A stretch of DNA of 64,000 nucleotides from Diaphorobacter caeni (GTDB lineage: Bacteria > Pseudomonadota > Gammaproteobacteria > Burkholderiales > Burkholderiaceae_C), in NCBI RefSeq assembly GCF_015354245.1, contig NZ_JADKYZ010000003.1, positions 496,001-560,000 of the forward strand. The letters run 5' to 3'. Of the stretch, positions 44,775-52,173 are shown piece after piece. The position numbers and the translations under genes are program-made. Position 1 is the first letter of the stretch. The number at the start of each line of letters is the position of its first letter. The notes under the pieces are model-generated. The model was not told the origin of the DNA and did no database searches. It worked only from the letters and a program-made list of their open reading frames with translations.

Positions 44775-45362
44775 TCAACCCGCCTGCTGGCCTGGTTTGG
44801 CGCTACGGCCCTTGAAATTCACGATGGGAGCGAGGCGCGCTTCGCGCAGCTCATCCATGGTGAAGCCCAGCGCCTGCAACGGCGCAGGCTCACGTTTCTT
44901 GCTCACACGCTGACCGGGCTTGACTGGAGGCGCATCGCTCCAGACCACTTGCCAGCCACCGTTTTCGGCCCGCTCGAGCGTGCCGCGAAATTTTTTGCGA
45001 TTGGCGTTGATCAGTCCGCCACCAGCTTCGCCGACCGGCTCCTTGAGCGTGATGTCGACCTCTTCGCCTTCAAAACGCTGGAAATCCGTCTCGTGACGCA
45101 GGAGACGGTCGATGCCTGGCGACGACACCTCAAGGCGGTTGTAATCCACCGCATCGACTTCCAACGCGAACTGCAGTTGGCGCGTGACCTTTTCGCAATC
45201 TTCCACCGTGATGAATTGCTCAGCCGCTGGCGCCTCCCCGACTGGCGGTTGCCACGGAAGGTCAATGGTGATTCTCAAGAGGCCGCCTGCGGAGCGTTCA
45301 ATCTCCACCAGGTCATAGCCCAGCCCGGTCACGGTTTGTTCAACGATTTGCTGCAATGCCAC
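44775..45362 (-). CDS. rimP: Ribosome maturation factor RimP
   Basis: 195 residues from the GTG at 45362 (ALQQIVEQTVTGLGYDLVEIE follows). A TTG 11 codons upstream is open but less likely; AGGA precedes the GTG by about 12 bases, not ideal. Conserved segments: TVEDCEKVTRQLQFALEVDAVDYNRLEVSSPGIDRLL, then ITLKEPVGEAGG. It assists 30S assembly. First gene of the nusA-infB operon. Confidence 0.93.
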   Translation of the reverse strand: MALQQIVEQTVTGLGYDLVEIERSAGGLLRITIDLPWQPPVGEAPAAEQFITVEDCEKVTRQLQFALEVDAVDYNRLEVSSPGIDRLLRHETDFQRFEGEEVDITLKEPVGEAGGGLINANRKKFRGTLERAENGGWQVVWSDAPPVKPGQRVSKKREPAPLQALGFTMDELREARLAPIVNFKGRSAKPGQQAG

Positions 45363-45443
45363 GTATGCGCTCTGTCCTGTTTCCCGAATGCACAAGCAGG
45401 ACGCCCACCCAACGACTCTTTCGATGCCGCAAAGCGAACGCCC

Positions 45444-45472
45444 AAAAAAAAAGGGCGGTTGGAACCCGCCCG
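45444..45472 (-). terminator. Terminator hairpin in the rimP leader
   Basis: On the minus strand, GGGCGGGTT, a CC loop, AACCGCCC, then nine T. It lies about 10 to 40 bases after the predicted start of the nusA-operon transcript and 80 bases before rimP. It could either end the upstream thioredoxin-like transcript or attenuate the operon. Confidence 0.85.
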
Positions 45473-45483
45473 TTTGGTCGTGA

Positions 45484-45519
45484 AGAATGGATTATAGCCC
45501 GAATACAGGTTTGTGCATA
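45484..45519 (-). promoter_or_regulatory. Promoter of the rimP-nusA-infB operon
   Basis: A perfect -10 TATAAT on the minus strand (45496-45491). A weak -35-like TATGCA lies 17 bp upstream. The start point would be close to 45484, just before the leader terminator. Confidence 0.6.
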
Positions 45520-45562
45520 GCAGCACGGCATGCATTTTGCATTGCCGCTCGTCGCACGGAAG

Positions 45563-45964
45563 TCACGAATCCATGCTTGCAAGCCGCGCCAGCAGCGGCG
45601 CGGCATGATCGTCGGCCGAGACCGCCTTTTCCTCCATCAATCGGCGCAGCAAGGTGTTGATGAGACCGGCCTGCGGCAGAACCGGGCCCAGAAAACGCAC
45701 ATCACCCCCCTCGGCGATCAACAGCGAGGGGAAGGTCTCGACCTCGTAGTCGCCCATCGCCGCCTCTTCATCCTCGACGTCCACCCAGCGGAATTCAACA
45801 TCCGGATGCTGCGCGGCCACCGACTCGAACAGTGGCCGGTACTGGTTGCACACCACGCACCACGCCGCGCACAGGCAGATCACGCGCCGCACGGGAGGAC
45901 GCACCACGCCCCCCACTGCTCCAGCAATATTTCCTTCGGCAACCGACAAGGGCAAATCCGTCAT
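45563..45964 (-). CDS. Thioredoxin-family protein
   Basis: 133 residues from the ATG at 45964; an upstream TTG adds three codons. Thioredoxin fold with the redox motif WCVVC (Cys 36 and 39) in place of WCGPC. The cis-Pro region is VETFPSLLIAEGG. No signal peptide, so it is cytoplasmic. The non-canonical dipeptide VV would shift the redox potential relative to thioredoxin 1. It lies alone between the cytochrome genes and rimP. Confidence 0.87.
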   Translation of the reverse strand: MTDLPLSVAEGNIAGAVGGVVRPPVRRVICLCAAWCVVCNQYRPLFESVAAQHPDVEFRWVDVEDEEAAMGDYEVETFPSLLIAEGGDVRFLGPVLPQAGLINTLLRRLMEEKAVSADDHAAPLLARLASMDS

Positions 45965-46002
45965 CACAAACAATCACTCAATAGTTCCACACGAATTCGC
46001 CT

Positions 46003-46032
46003 CAGCGCGTGTTCACGATCTCGACACGCTCA
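46003..46032 (+). repeat. Dispersed intergenic repeat, degenerate copy 4
   Basis: CAGCGCGTGTTCACGATCTC followed by GACACGCTCAGG, reaching into the stop codon of the cytochrome gene. It shares the GTGTTnACGATCTCnACACG core with the other copies. Confidence 0.5.
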
Positions 46033-47307
46033 GGAACCCCGACGCTCGCGCACGCGATACACATCCGTCGCGTCCAGAGACGAGGCCTGATTATCCCAAG
46101 CGTTGCGAATGAATGTGACCACTGCCGCAATTTCCTTGTCACTGAGCACATGCAGATACGGCGGCATGCCCTGCGGACGCGGATTCCCTGCCGTCGCGGG
46201 CATGTAGCCGCCATTCAGCACCATGCGCACCACATTGGTCGGGCTGTGCAGCGTCACCGCGCGATTTCCGGCCAACGCGGGAAAGGACTCGCCGTCGCCC
46301 TGCCCCTTGTCACCATGACAGGCTGCGCAGTTCTGCTGATAGACCGACGCCCCAAGCTCCATGCTCACCCGGGTGGGTGCCTCCACCTTGTCGGCCGACA
46401 TCTGCTGCTGCGGCAGCGCACGCAGATAGGTCGCCATGGCGCTCAGATCGGAATCATCCAGATACTGCGTGCTGCGAAACACCACCTCGGCCATGGGGCC
46501 TGACACCGTCGCGTGCGGCGAAGTGCCGACCTTGAGCAGACGCTCCACGTCGGCCTGGGGCCACGCCGCCACCCCCGCCTCCTGAGGCGCATTGAGCGCG
46601 GGCGCATACCAGTTCTGCACGGGAATCAGTCCTCCGCGAAATGCCGCTCCGTCCTGCGTGGCGCCGAGCACGTTGCGCGGCGTGTGACAGGCCGCGCAGT
46701 GCCCAAGCCCCTGCACCAGATAGGCACCGCGATTCCATTCGGCGGGTTTCGCCGCATCCGCTTCGAATGCAGCGGGCCGGAAAAACATGGCGCGCCAACC
46801 CGCCAGCGCAACCTGCGTGTTGAAAGGAAAATCCAGCGCGTTCGCGCGATTGGCCTGATCGACCGCCGGAAGGCTGCGCAGATACCCCCAGATCGCATTG
46901 GAGTCTTCGCGCGTGACCTGTGTGTAGCTCGTGTAGGGAAACGCGGGGTACAGCAGCCGTCCATCGCGCGCGCGGCCGTTGTGCATGGCGCGCCAGAATT
47001 CAGAGGAACTCCACTCTCCGATGCCGCTGCGCAGCGCGGGCGTGAGATTGGTCGAGTAGATGATGCCGAACGGCGTCTCAATGGCCCGCCCGCCCGCGAA
47101 CGCCGCGCCACCCGCCACCGTATGACAGGCCATGCAGTTGCCCGCGCGCGCCAGATATTCACCCCTTGCGACCAGAGCGGGCGTGATCTGCACCGACTCA
47201 CTGACCTCAAGCGGAGCCTCGCCGATGCGATTGAGCTGATGCACCGCGAACCCAGCCACCACGGCCAAGCCGATCAACGCACCGGCAATCTTGAGTGAGC
47301 GCCTCAT
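46030..47307 (-). CDS. Tri-heme c-type cytochrome (dehydrogenase cytochrome-subunit type)
   Basis: 425 residues. An N-terminal hydrophobic signal-anchor (about 7-24) exports the protein. Three haem sites are CMACH (58-62), CAACH (about 205) and CAACH (about 333), each at the head of a cytochrome c domain. The domain arrangement matches cytochrome subunits of membrane alcohol, gluconate or aldehyde dehydrogenases, which pass electrons to ubiquinone. No such catalytic subunit is encoded next to it. It overlaps the di-heme gene by four bases. Confidence 0.92.
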   Translation of the reverse strand: MRRSLKIAGALIGLAVVAGFAVHQLNRIGEAPLEVSESVQITPALVARGEYLARAGNCMACHTVAGGAAFAGGRAIETPFGIIYSTNLTPALRSGIGEWSSSEFWRAMHNGRARDGRLLYPAFPYTSYTQVTREDSNAIWGYLRSLPAVDQANRANALDFPFNTQVALAGWRAMFFRPAAFEADAAKPAEWNRGAYLVQGLGHCAACHTPRNVLGATQDGAAFRGGLIPVQNWYAPALNAPQEAGVAAWPQADVERLLKVGTSPHATVSGPMAEVVFRSTQYLDDSDLSAMATYLRALPQQQMSADKVEAPTRVSMELGASVYQQNCAACHGDKGQGDGESFPALAGNRAVTLHSPTNVVRMVLNGGYMPATAGNPRPQGMPPYLHVLSDKEIAAVVTFIRNAWDNQASSLDATDVYRVRERRGS

Positions 47308-48050
47308 CCGCCATTTCCTCCCATGCCGCCGCAGCGCAAGGGCAGCGGCTGCTCATGGCGCTCGGCGGACTTGCCGCCTGCAGGGACCGGCTGCGCGGAA
47401 AGCCAAGCCGACACGGCGCTCACGTCTTCGGGCGTCATCTGCCTTGCCACGACCGCCATGCAATCTGGTTCGTGCGCGTGGCGCTTGCCCGCCTGCCACG
47501 CACCAAGCTGTCCATTCAGATAGTCGCGCGGCAAACCGAGCAGTCCAGGCACGAACGGCTGGACCCCGGTCATCGCCGATCCATGGCATTGCACGCACGC
47601 AGGCAGCTTGCGCGACGGGTCGCCATCAAACACCAACCGGCGACCACGCTCGAGCATCGACCTGGATTCCACCGACGCCGGCGGCGGGGGATAAGGCACT
47701 TCGAGCGACGCGAAATGTCCTGCCATCTCGCGCAGATAGTCGTCAGTCAGGTTCTCCAGCAGATACGACATCGTCGGATAGGCGCGGCGCCCATCCCGGA
47801 AATTCAGCAGCTGGTTGTAGAGGTAGCCCGAAGGCTTGCCGGCGATGCGCGGGAAGTAGCCCCCGGTCGTCGCGCGCCCCTGAGCGCCGTGACAGGTCGT
47901 GCAGGCAAGCGTGCGCGTCGCCATGCCATCAGGGTCGTGAAGCTTCGACGCGAAATCGGGCGACACAGCAACCTGCGCACCCACATGGAATGCGGCGAAG
48001 GCCCCCAGCGCCGTCGCCAGAAATCGACAAAGAAGGCCGCGACTAGCCAC
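47304..48050 (-). CDS. Di-heme c-type cytochrome (cytochrome c4-like)
   Basis: 248 residues from a GTG start at 48050 that overlaps the SDR stop by eight bases. A signal peptide ends around HVGAQ. Haem sites are CTTCH (50-54) and CVQCH (about 152-156), the two-domain pattern of cytochrome c4. Axial Met candidates are in [10 protein letters not shown] and in the C-terminal [13 protein letters not shown]. It is periplasmic or membrane attached. It would relay electrons for the tri-heme partner. Confidence 0.9.
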   Translation of the reverse strand: MASRGLLCRFLATALGAFAAFHVGAQVAVSPDFASKLHDPDGMATRTLACTTCHGAQGRATTGGYFPRIAGKPSGYLYNQLLNFRDGRRAYPTMSYLLENLTDDYLREMAGHFASLEVPYPPPPASVESRSMLERGRRLVFDGDPSRKLPACVQCHGSAMTGVQPFVPGLLGLPRDYLNGQLGAWQAGKRHAHEPDCMAVVARQMTPEDVSAVSAWLSAQPVPAGGKSAERHEQPLPLRCGGMGGNGG

Positions 48051-48819
48051 GGCCAGCGAATGGCATCTTGGTCGCCATCACCGTGTGGAACATCACATTG
48101 GCCTCCAGCGGCAGATTCGCCATGTAGAGCACCGACTGCCCCACGATGTCCACGTCCATCAACGGCTCCTCGGCCACCGCGCCATGCGCCTGCATGACGC
48201 CCTGGGTCATGCGCTGCGCCAGCTCGGTTCCCGCGTTTCCCACGTCGATCTGCCCCACGGCGATGTCGTACTTGCGACCATCGAGCGAGGCCGTCTTGGT
48301 GAGCCCCATCACCGCATGCTTGGTGGCGGTATAGGCAATGGAGTTGGGGCGCGGCGTATGCGCCGAGATCGAACCATTGTTGATGATGCGTCCACCGCGC
48401 GGCTGCTGCGTCTTCATCACGCGGAACGCGTTCTGGATGCAATAGAACATGCCGTTGAGATTGGTGTCGACGACGGCCTTCCACTGCTCGATGGACAGGT
48501 CTTCCAGCGGCACGGCCGGCGCGCCGATGCCCGCGTTGTTGAACAGCATGTCGACGCGGCCAAAGGCATTGACCGCAGCGTCGAACGCATGGCGCACCGA
48601 CTGCGGATCGGTCACGTCGCAGGTCACGGCCAAGGCTCGTTCGCCGACGCCGGACTGCAGCGCCGTTTCCTTGAGCGGCGCTTCACGGCGCCCCGTGAGC
48701 ACCACCCGCCAGCCATCGGCCAGCAGCGCAAGCGCCGCCGCCTTGCCGATACCCGAACCGGCGCCAGTGACCAGCGCCACCCGTGAAGTCTTCTTGTCAT
48801 CCGCCATCGCAGGTGTCAT
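48043..48819 (-). CDS. Short-chain dehydrogenase/reductase (SDR)
   Basis: 258 residues. Cofactor motif TGAGSGIG at 18-25, NNAG near 92, catalytic Ser in NNGSIS, and YTATK (Tyr and Lys, about 162-166). The start may be the ATG at 48819 or that at 48807; GGAG is immediately against the first and ten bases from the second, favouring the shorter form. It is a soluble NAD(P)-dependent oxidoreductase of unknown substrate. It overlaps the di-heme cytochrome gene, so the three form one operon. Confidence 0.92.
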   Translation of the reverse strand: MTPAMADDKKTSRVALVTGAGSGIGKAAALALLADGWRVVLTGRREAPLKETALQSGVGERALAVTCDVTDPQSVRHAFDAAVNAFGRVDMLFNNAGIGAPAVPLEDLSIEQWKAVVDTNLNGMFYCIQNAFRVMKTQQPRGGRIINNGSISAHTPRPNSIAYTATKHAVMGLTKTASLDGRKYDIAVGQIDVGNAGTELAQRMTQGVMQAHGAVAEEPLMDVDIVGQSVLYMANLPLEANVMFHTVMATKMPFAGRG

Positions 48820-48858
48820 CTCCGTTGTTCTGACTCTTGTCCATCGTTCTTGCGCGCC

Positions 48859-51198
48859 TCAGCGAGAAGACTTGCGCCCTTTGCTCGCGCTCTTGCGGGA
48901 AGCGCTTTTTCCACCCGCCTTGGCACCGCCACGCGCAGGCTTCTCCTGCTTTCCATCCTTGGAGCGCGCCGACTTGCCGCCACCTCCGGCTCCACTTCCA
49001 CCGCGCAGCGAATCCTTGTCACGCCCTCGCACCGCATCGTCAGAGCGAGACGCGGAGCGCGGCTGCGAGCGGGCAGTATGCCCCACATTGCCGCGCTGTC
49101 TGGCCGATGCCGCACTCGCCAGCTCGACATCGTCGCGCACCAGCCGGAAGTCGATCTTGCGGCCATCCAGATCGACGCGGCTGACCTGCACCCGCACGCG
49201 CGTGCCGATGGAGTAACGGATGCCGGTGCGCTCGCCGCGCAGCTCCTGACGCACCTCGTCGAACTTGAAGTACTCCCCACCCAGTTCGGTGATGTGGACG
49301 AGTCCTTCCACATAGAGCTCGTCGAGCGTCACGAAGATGCCGAAGGTGGTGGCCGCGGTGACCACGCCGCTGTATTCCTCGCCCAGATGCTCGCGCATGT
49401 AGCGGCACTTGAGCCATGCCTCCACATCGCGGCTCGCCTCGTCCGCACGGCGCTCATTGGCGCTGCAGTGCAGCCCGGCGGCCTCCCACGCCTCGAGCTC
49501 GCGGCGCGCGGACATCGACAGCGGCTTCTGATCGGGCTCCTTCACGCGTCCAGCCAGGCGCTTGACCAGTTTGTCGTAGGCCTCGCCCTGCTCCGGCAGG
49601 GTCGGCAGCTTGTACTTGGTGTTGCTCAGGATCGCCTTGATCACGCGATGCACCAGCAGGTCGGGGTAGCGACGGATCGGGCTGGTGAAGTGCGTATACG
49701 CATCGAACGCCAAACCGAAGTGTCCGCTGTTGTACGGCGAGTAGATCGCCTGCTGCATCGAGCGCAGCAGCATGGTGTGGATCTGCTGCGCGTCCGGACG
49801 ATCCTTGGTCGCCTCGGCGATCATCTGGAATTCGCCCGTTTTGGGCTCGTCGCTGATGGTCATGCCCACGCCCAGCGCCTTCAGATAGCCGCGCAGGATG
49901 TCGACCTTTTCAGGCGTCGGGCCATCGTGCACGCGGAACAGGCCCGGATGCTTGGATTGGCCGATGAAGTCGGCACTGCAGACGTTGGCCGCCAGCATGG
50001 CCTCTTCGATCAGACGGTGCGCCTGATTGCGCACGCGCGGCACGATCTTCTCGATGCGGCCGTTCTCGTCGCAGACGATCTGGGTTTCGGTGGTCTCGAA
50101 GTCCACCGCGCCGCGCTTGTGACGCGAGCCGAGCAGCGAGGTGTAGACGCCGTGCAGATTCAGCAGGTCCTCGACCCGGTCCTTGCGCTTGGCCGCCTCG
50201 GGGCCACGCGTGTTCGCCAGAATCGCCGCCACCTCGGTATAGGTGAAGCGTGCGTGGCTGTGCATCACCGCGGGATAGAACTGATAGGCATGGATCTCGC
50301 CCTGCGCGGTGATCAGCATGTCGCAGACCATGCACAGGCGCTCGACCTCCGGATTCAGCGAGCACAGGCCATTCGACAGCTTTTCCGGCAGCATCGGAAT
50401 CACGCGGCGCGGAAAATACACGCTGGTCGCGCGATCGTAGGCATCCACGTCGATGGCGTTGCCGGTCTCGACATAGTGGCTCACATCGGCAATCGCCACG
50501 AGCAGACGCCAGCCCTTGCTGCGCCCGACCTTGGCGGGCTCGCAATACACGGCATCGTCGAAGTCGCGCGCATCCTCGCCATCGATCGTCACAAGCGCGA
50601 TGTCGGTCAGATCGACACGGCGGCGCTTGTCCTGCGCCCTCACCTTTTCAGGCAGCGCCTTGGCCAACGCCAGGCACTCATTCGAAAACTCATGAGGCAC
50701 ACCGTACTTGCGCACGGCGATCTCGATCTCCATGCCCGGATCGTCGACCTCGCCCAGCACCTCGGTCACACGGCCAACCGGCTGACCATAGAGCGCGGGC
50801 GGCTCGGTCAACTCGACCACCACCACCTGCCCCGACTTGGCCGAGCCAGTGGCGCCCTTGGGGATCAGCACGTCCTGACCATAACGCTTGTCTTCCGGCG
50901 CAACGAGCCAGACGCCGCTCTCATTGAGCAGCCGGCCGATCACCGGGTTGTGTGGTCGCTCGACGATTTCCACGACGCGACCCTCGGGACGCCCGCGCTT
51001 GTCATGGCGAGCGATGCGCACGCGCACCTTGTCACGGTGCAGCACGGCGCGCATTTCGCTGGAGGGGATATAAATGTCTGGCTCACCGTCATCGCGGATG
51101 ACAAATCCATGTCCATCACGGTGACCTTGCACGGTTCCTTCAATCTCTTCCGACTGATTTGCGGAAAACGGCTGGGAGTGCATTTTTTTGATATACAA
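48859..51198 (-). CDS. rnr: Ribonuclease R
   Basis: 3'-5' exoribonuclease for structured RNA and tmRNA-linked decay. A TTG at 51198 (AGGAA nine bases upstream) gives 779 residues; an ATG at 51183, five codons later, has no ribosome binding site. Domains in order: cold-shock domain (EEIEGTVQGHRDGHGFVIRDDGEPDIYIP), RNB catalytic domain with the Asp cluster GEDARDFDDAVYCE, then S1 (GVVTAATTFGIFVTLDELYVEGLVHITEL). The Lys/Ser/Gly-rich basic tail ends KGRKSSR. It faces away from tRNA-Leu, with only 19 bp between. Confidence 0.95.
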   Translation of the reverse strand: MYIKKMHSQPFSANQSEEIEGTVQGHRDGHGFVIRDDGEPDIYIPSSEMRAVLHRDKVRVRIARHDKRGRPEGRVVEIVERPHNPVIGRLLNESGVWLVAPEDKRYGQDVLIPKGATGSAKSGQVVVVELTEPPALYGQPVGRVTEVLGEVDDPGMEIEIAVRKYGVPHEFSNECLALAKALPEKVRAQDKRRRVDLTDIALVTIDGEDARDFDDAVYCEPAKVGRSKGWRLLVAIADVSHYVETGNAIDVDAYDRATSVYFPRRVIPMLPEKLSNGLCSLNPEVERLCMVCDMLITAQGEIHAYQFYPAVMHSHARFTYTEVAAILANTRGPEAAKRKDRVEDLLNLHGVYTSLLGSRHKRGAVDFETTETQIVCDENGRIEKIVPRVRNQAHRLIEEAMLAANVCSADFIGQSKHPGLFRVHDGPTPEKVDILRGYLKALGVGMTISDEPKTGEFQMIAEATKDRPDAQQIHTMLLRSMQQAIYSPYNSGHFGLAFDAYTHFTSPIRRYPDLLVHRVIKAILSNTKYKLPTLPEQGEAYDKLVKRLAGRVKEPDQKPLSMSARRELEAWEAAGLHCSANERRADEASRDVEAWLKCRYMREHLGEEYSGVVTAATTFGIFVTLDELYVEGLVHITELGGEYFKFDEVRQELRGERTGIRYSIGTRVRVQVSRVDLDGRKIDFRLVRDDVELASAASARQRGNVGHTARSQPRSASRSDDAVRGRDKDSLRGGSGAGGGGKSARSKDGKQEKPARGGAKAGGKSASRKSASKGRKSSR

Positions 51199-51199
51199 T
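51194..51199 (+). promoter_or_regulatory. -10 element of the first tRNA-Leu gene
   Basis: TACAAT lies 19 bases before the tRNA 5' end and overlaps the proposed rnr start codon on the other strand. No good -35 is seen, which is common for strong tRNA promoters with a GC-rich discriminator. Confidence 0.5.
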
Positions 51200-51217
51200 C
51201 TAAATCTTTCCTGAGAT

Positions 51218-51302
<85 letters not shown>

Positions 51303-51323
51303 AGTTTAACGACAACGGACGGT

Positions 51324-51350
51324 AAGCCGCCGAAATCGAGCGGCTTTTTT
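51324..51350 (+). terminator. Terminator after tRNA-Leu copy 1
   Basis: AAGCCGC, loop CGAAATCGA, GCGGCTT, then a T run. Confidence 0.88.
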
Positions 51351-51441
51351 CATTCTCCGGAAAAACTTTCTCTCACCGCCCCGCAAGGTGCTTGGGACAA
51401 AGAAAGTTTGCAAATCTGTATTTTTGACGAAAAATTGAATT

Positions 51442-51447
51442 TACAAT
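51442..51447 (+). promoter_or_regulatory. -10 element of the second tRNA-Leu gene
   Basis: TACAAT lies 17 bases before the tRNA 5' end, in an A+T-rich pocket. TTGACG at 51424-51429 is too close to serve as its -35. Confidence 0.5.
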
Positions 51448-51463
51448 TGCAGACGATTTATCA

Positions 51464-51548
<85 letters not shown>

Positions 51549-51555
51549 ATTACAG

Positions 51556-51590
51556 AAACCCGATCATGTTTTGCATGGTCGGGTTTTTCG
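51556..51590 (+). terminator. Terminator after tRNA-Leu copy 2
   Basis: AACCCGATCATG pairs with CATGGTCGGGTT around a TTTTG loop, followed by TTTCGTTTTTTG. Confidence 0.88.
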
Positions 51591-51902
51591 TTTTTTGCTC
51601 TGCTTACCCTGCTTTTTGCGAAGGTCTGAGGCCGGGAGTTCCGCCCGGCGGCGGAGTCACCTTTTGCTTGCGCGCAAAAGGCAACCCCAAACGCGCCTGG
51701 AAGTCATGCGGCAAAACTCTCTGCGAGTCCTTCGGACTCTCCGTTCAAACAGCTTGCCGCAAAAGTGATCTGAAGAGGTGCGTTCGGCACTCGCTTCGCT
51801 CGTGCCTGCCCCCGCCAACGGGATATGCCAAAGATGAGAATTGACGGCCACGCAAATTTTTGGATTTTTTCTTGAATTGGCCGACGGGTCTAAAAAGCAC
51901 GC
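51591..51902. other. Non-coding stretch between tRNA-Leu copies 2 and 3
   Basis: About 310 bases. It contains a run of palindromic pieces: CCTTTTGC with GCAAAAGG around 51660-51682, GAGTCC-ttc-GGACTC near 51726-51740, and GCGGCAAAA with TTGCCGC. No convincing coding frame. It looks like a remnant of a palindromic interspersed repeat rather than a gene. Confidence 0.45.
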
Positions 51903-51908
51903 TATAAT
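51903..51908 (+). promoter_or_regulatory. -10 element of the third tRNA-Leu gene
   Basis: A perfect TATAAT, 17 bases before the tRNA 5' end. A TTGGCC 20 bp further upstream is a poor -35. Confidence 0.6.
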
Positions 51909-51924
51909 TTCAGCTTCCCTGAAA

Positions 51925-52009
<85 letters not shown>

Positions 52010-52017
52010 AATATGAG

Positions 52018-52047
52018 AAGCCGCTGAATGCAAGTTCAGCGGCTTTT
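52018..52047 (+). terminator. Terminator after tRNA-Leu copy 3
   Basis: AAGCCGCTGAA, loop TGCAAG, TTCAGCGGCTT, then a T run. Confidence 0.9.
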
Positions 52048-52101
52048 TTGTTGCGGGTCTTCTGCGCGTGGGCGCCCCTCCCCTTCTTGTCCGCGTCAAT
52101 G

Positions 52102-52139
52102 AAAAACGCCCTGCATGATGTGCCATGCAGGGCGTTTTG
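52102..52139. terminator. Long bidirectional terminator after the DUF349 gene
   Basis: AAAACGCCCTGCATG and CATGCAGGGCGTTTT form a 15-bp stem around ATGTGC. It lies 35 bp past the DUF349 stop on the minus strand and also faces the tRNA array. Confidence 0.88.
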
Positions 52140-52173
52140 TCTTGTGGCCGCAGCTTCCGTTGCAGCCTGCGGC

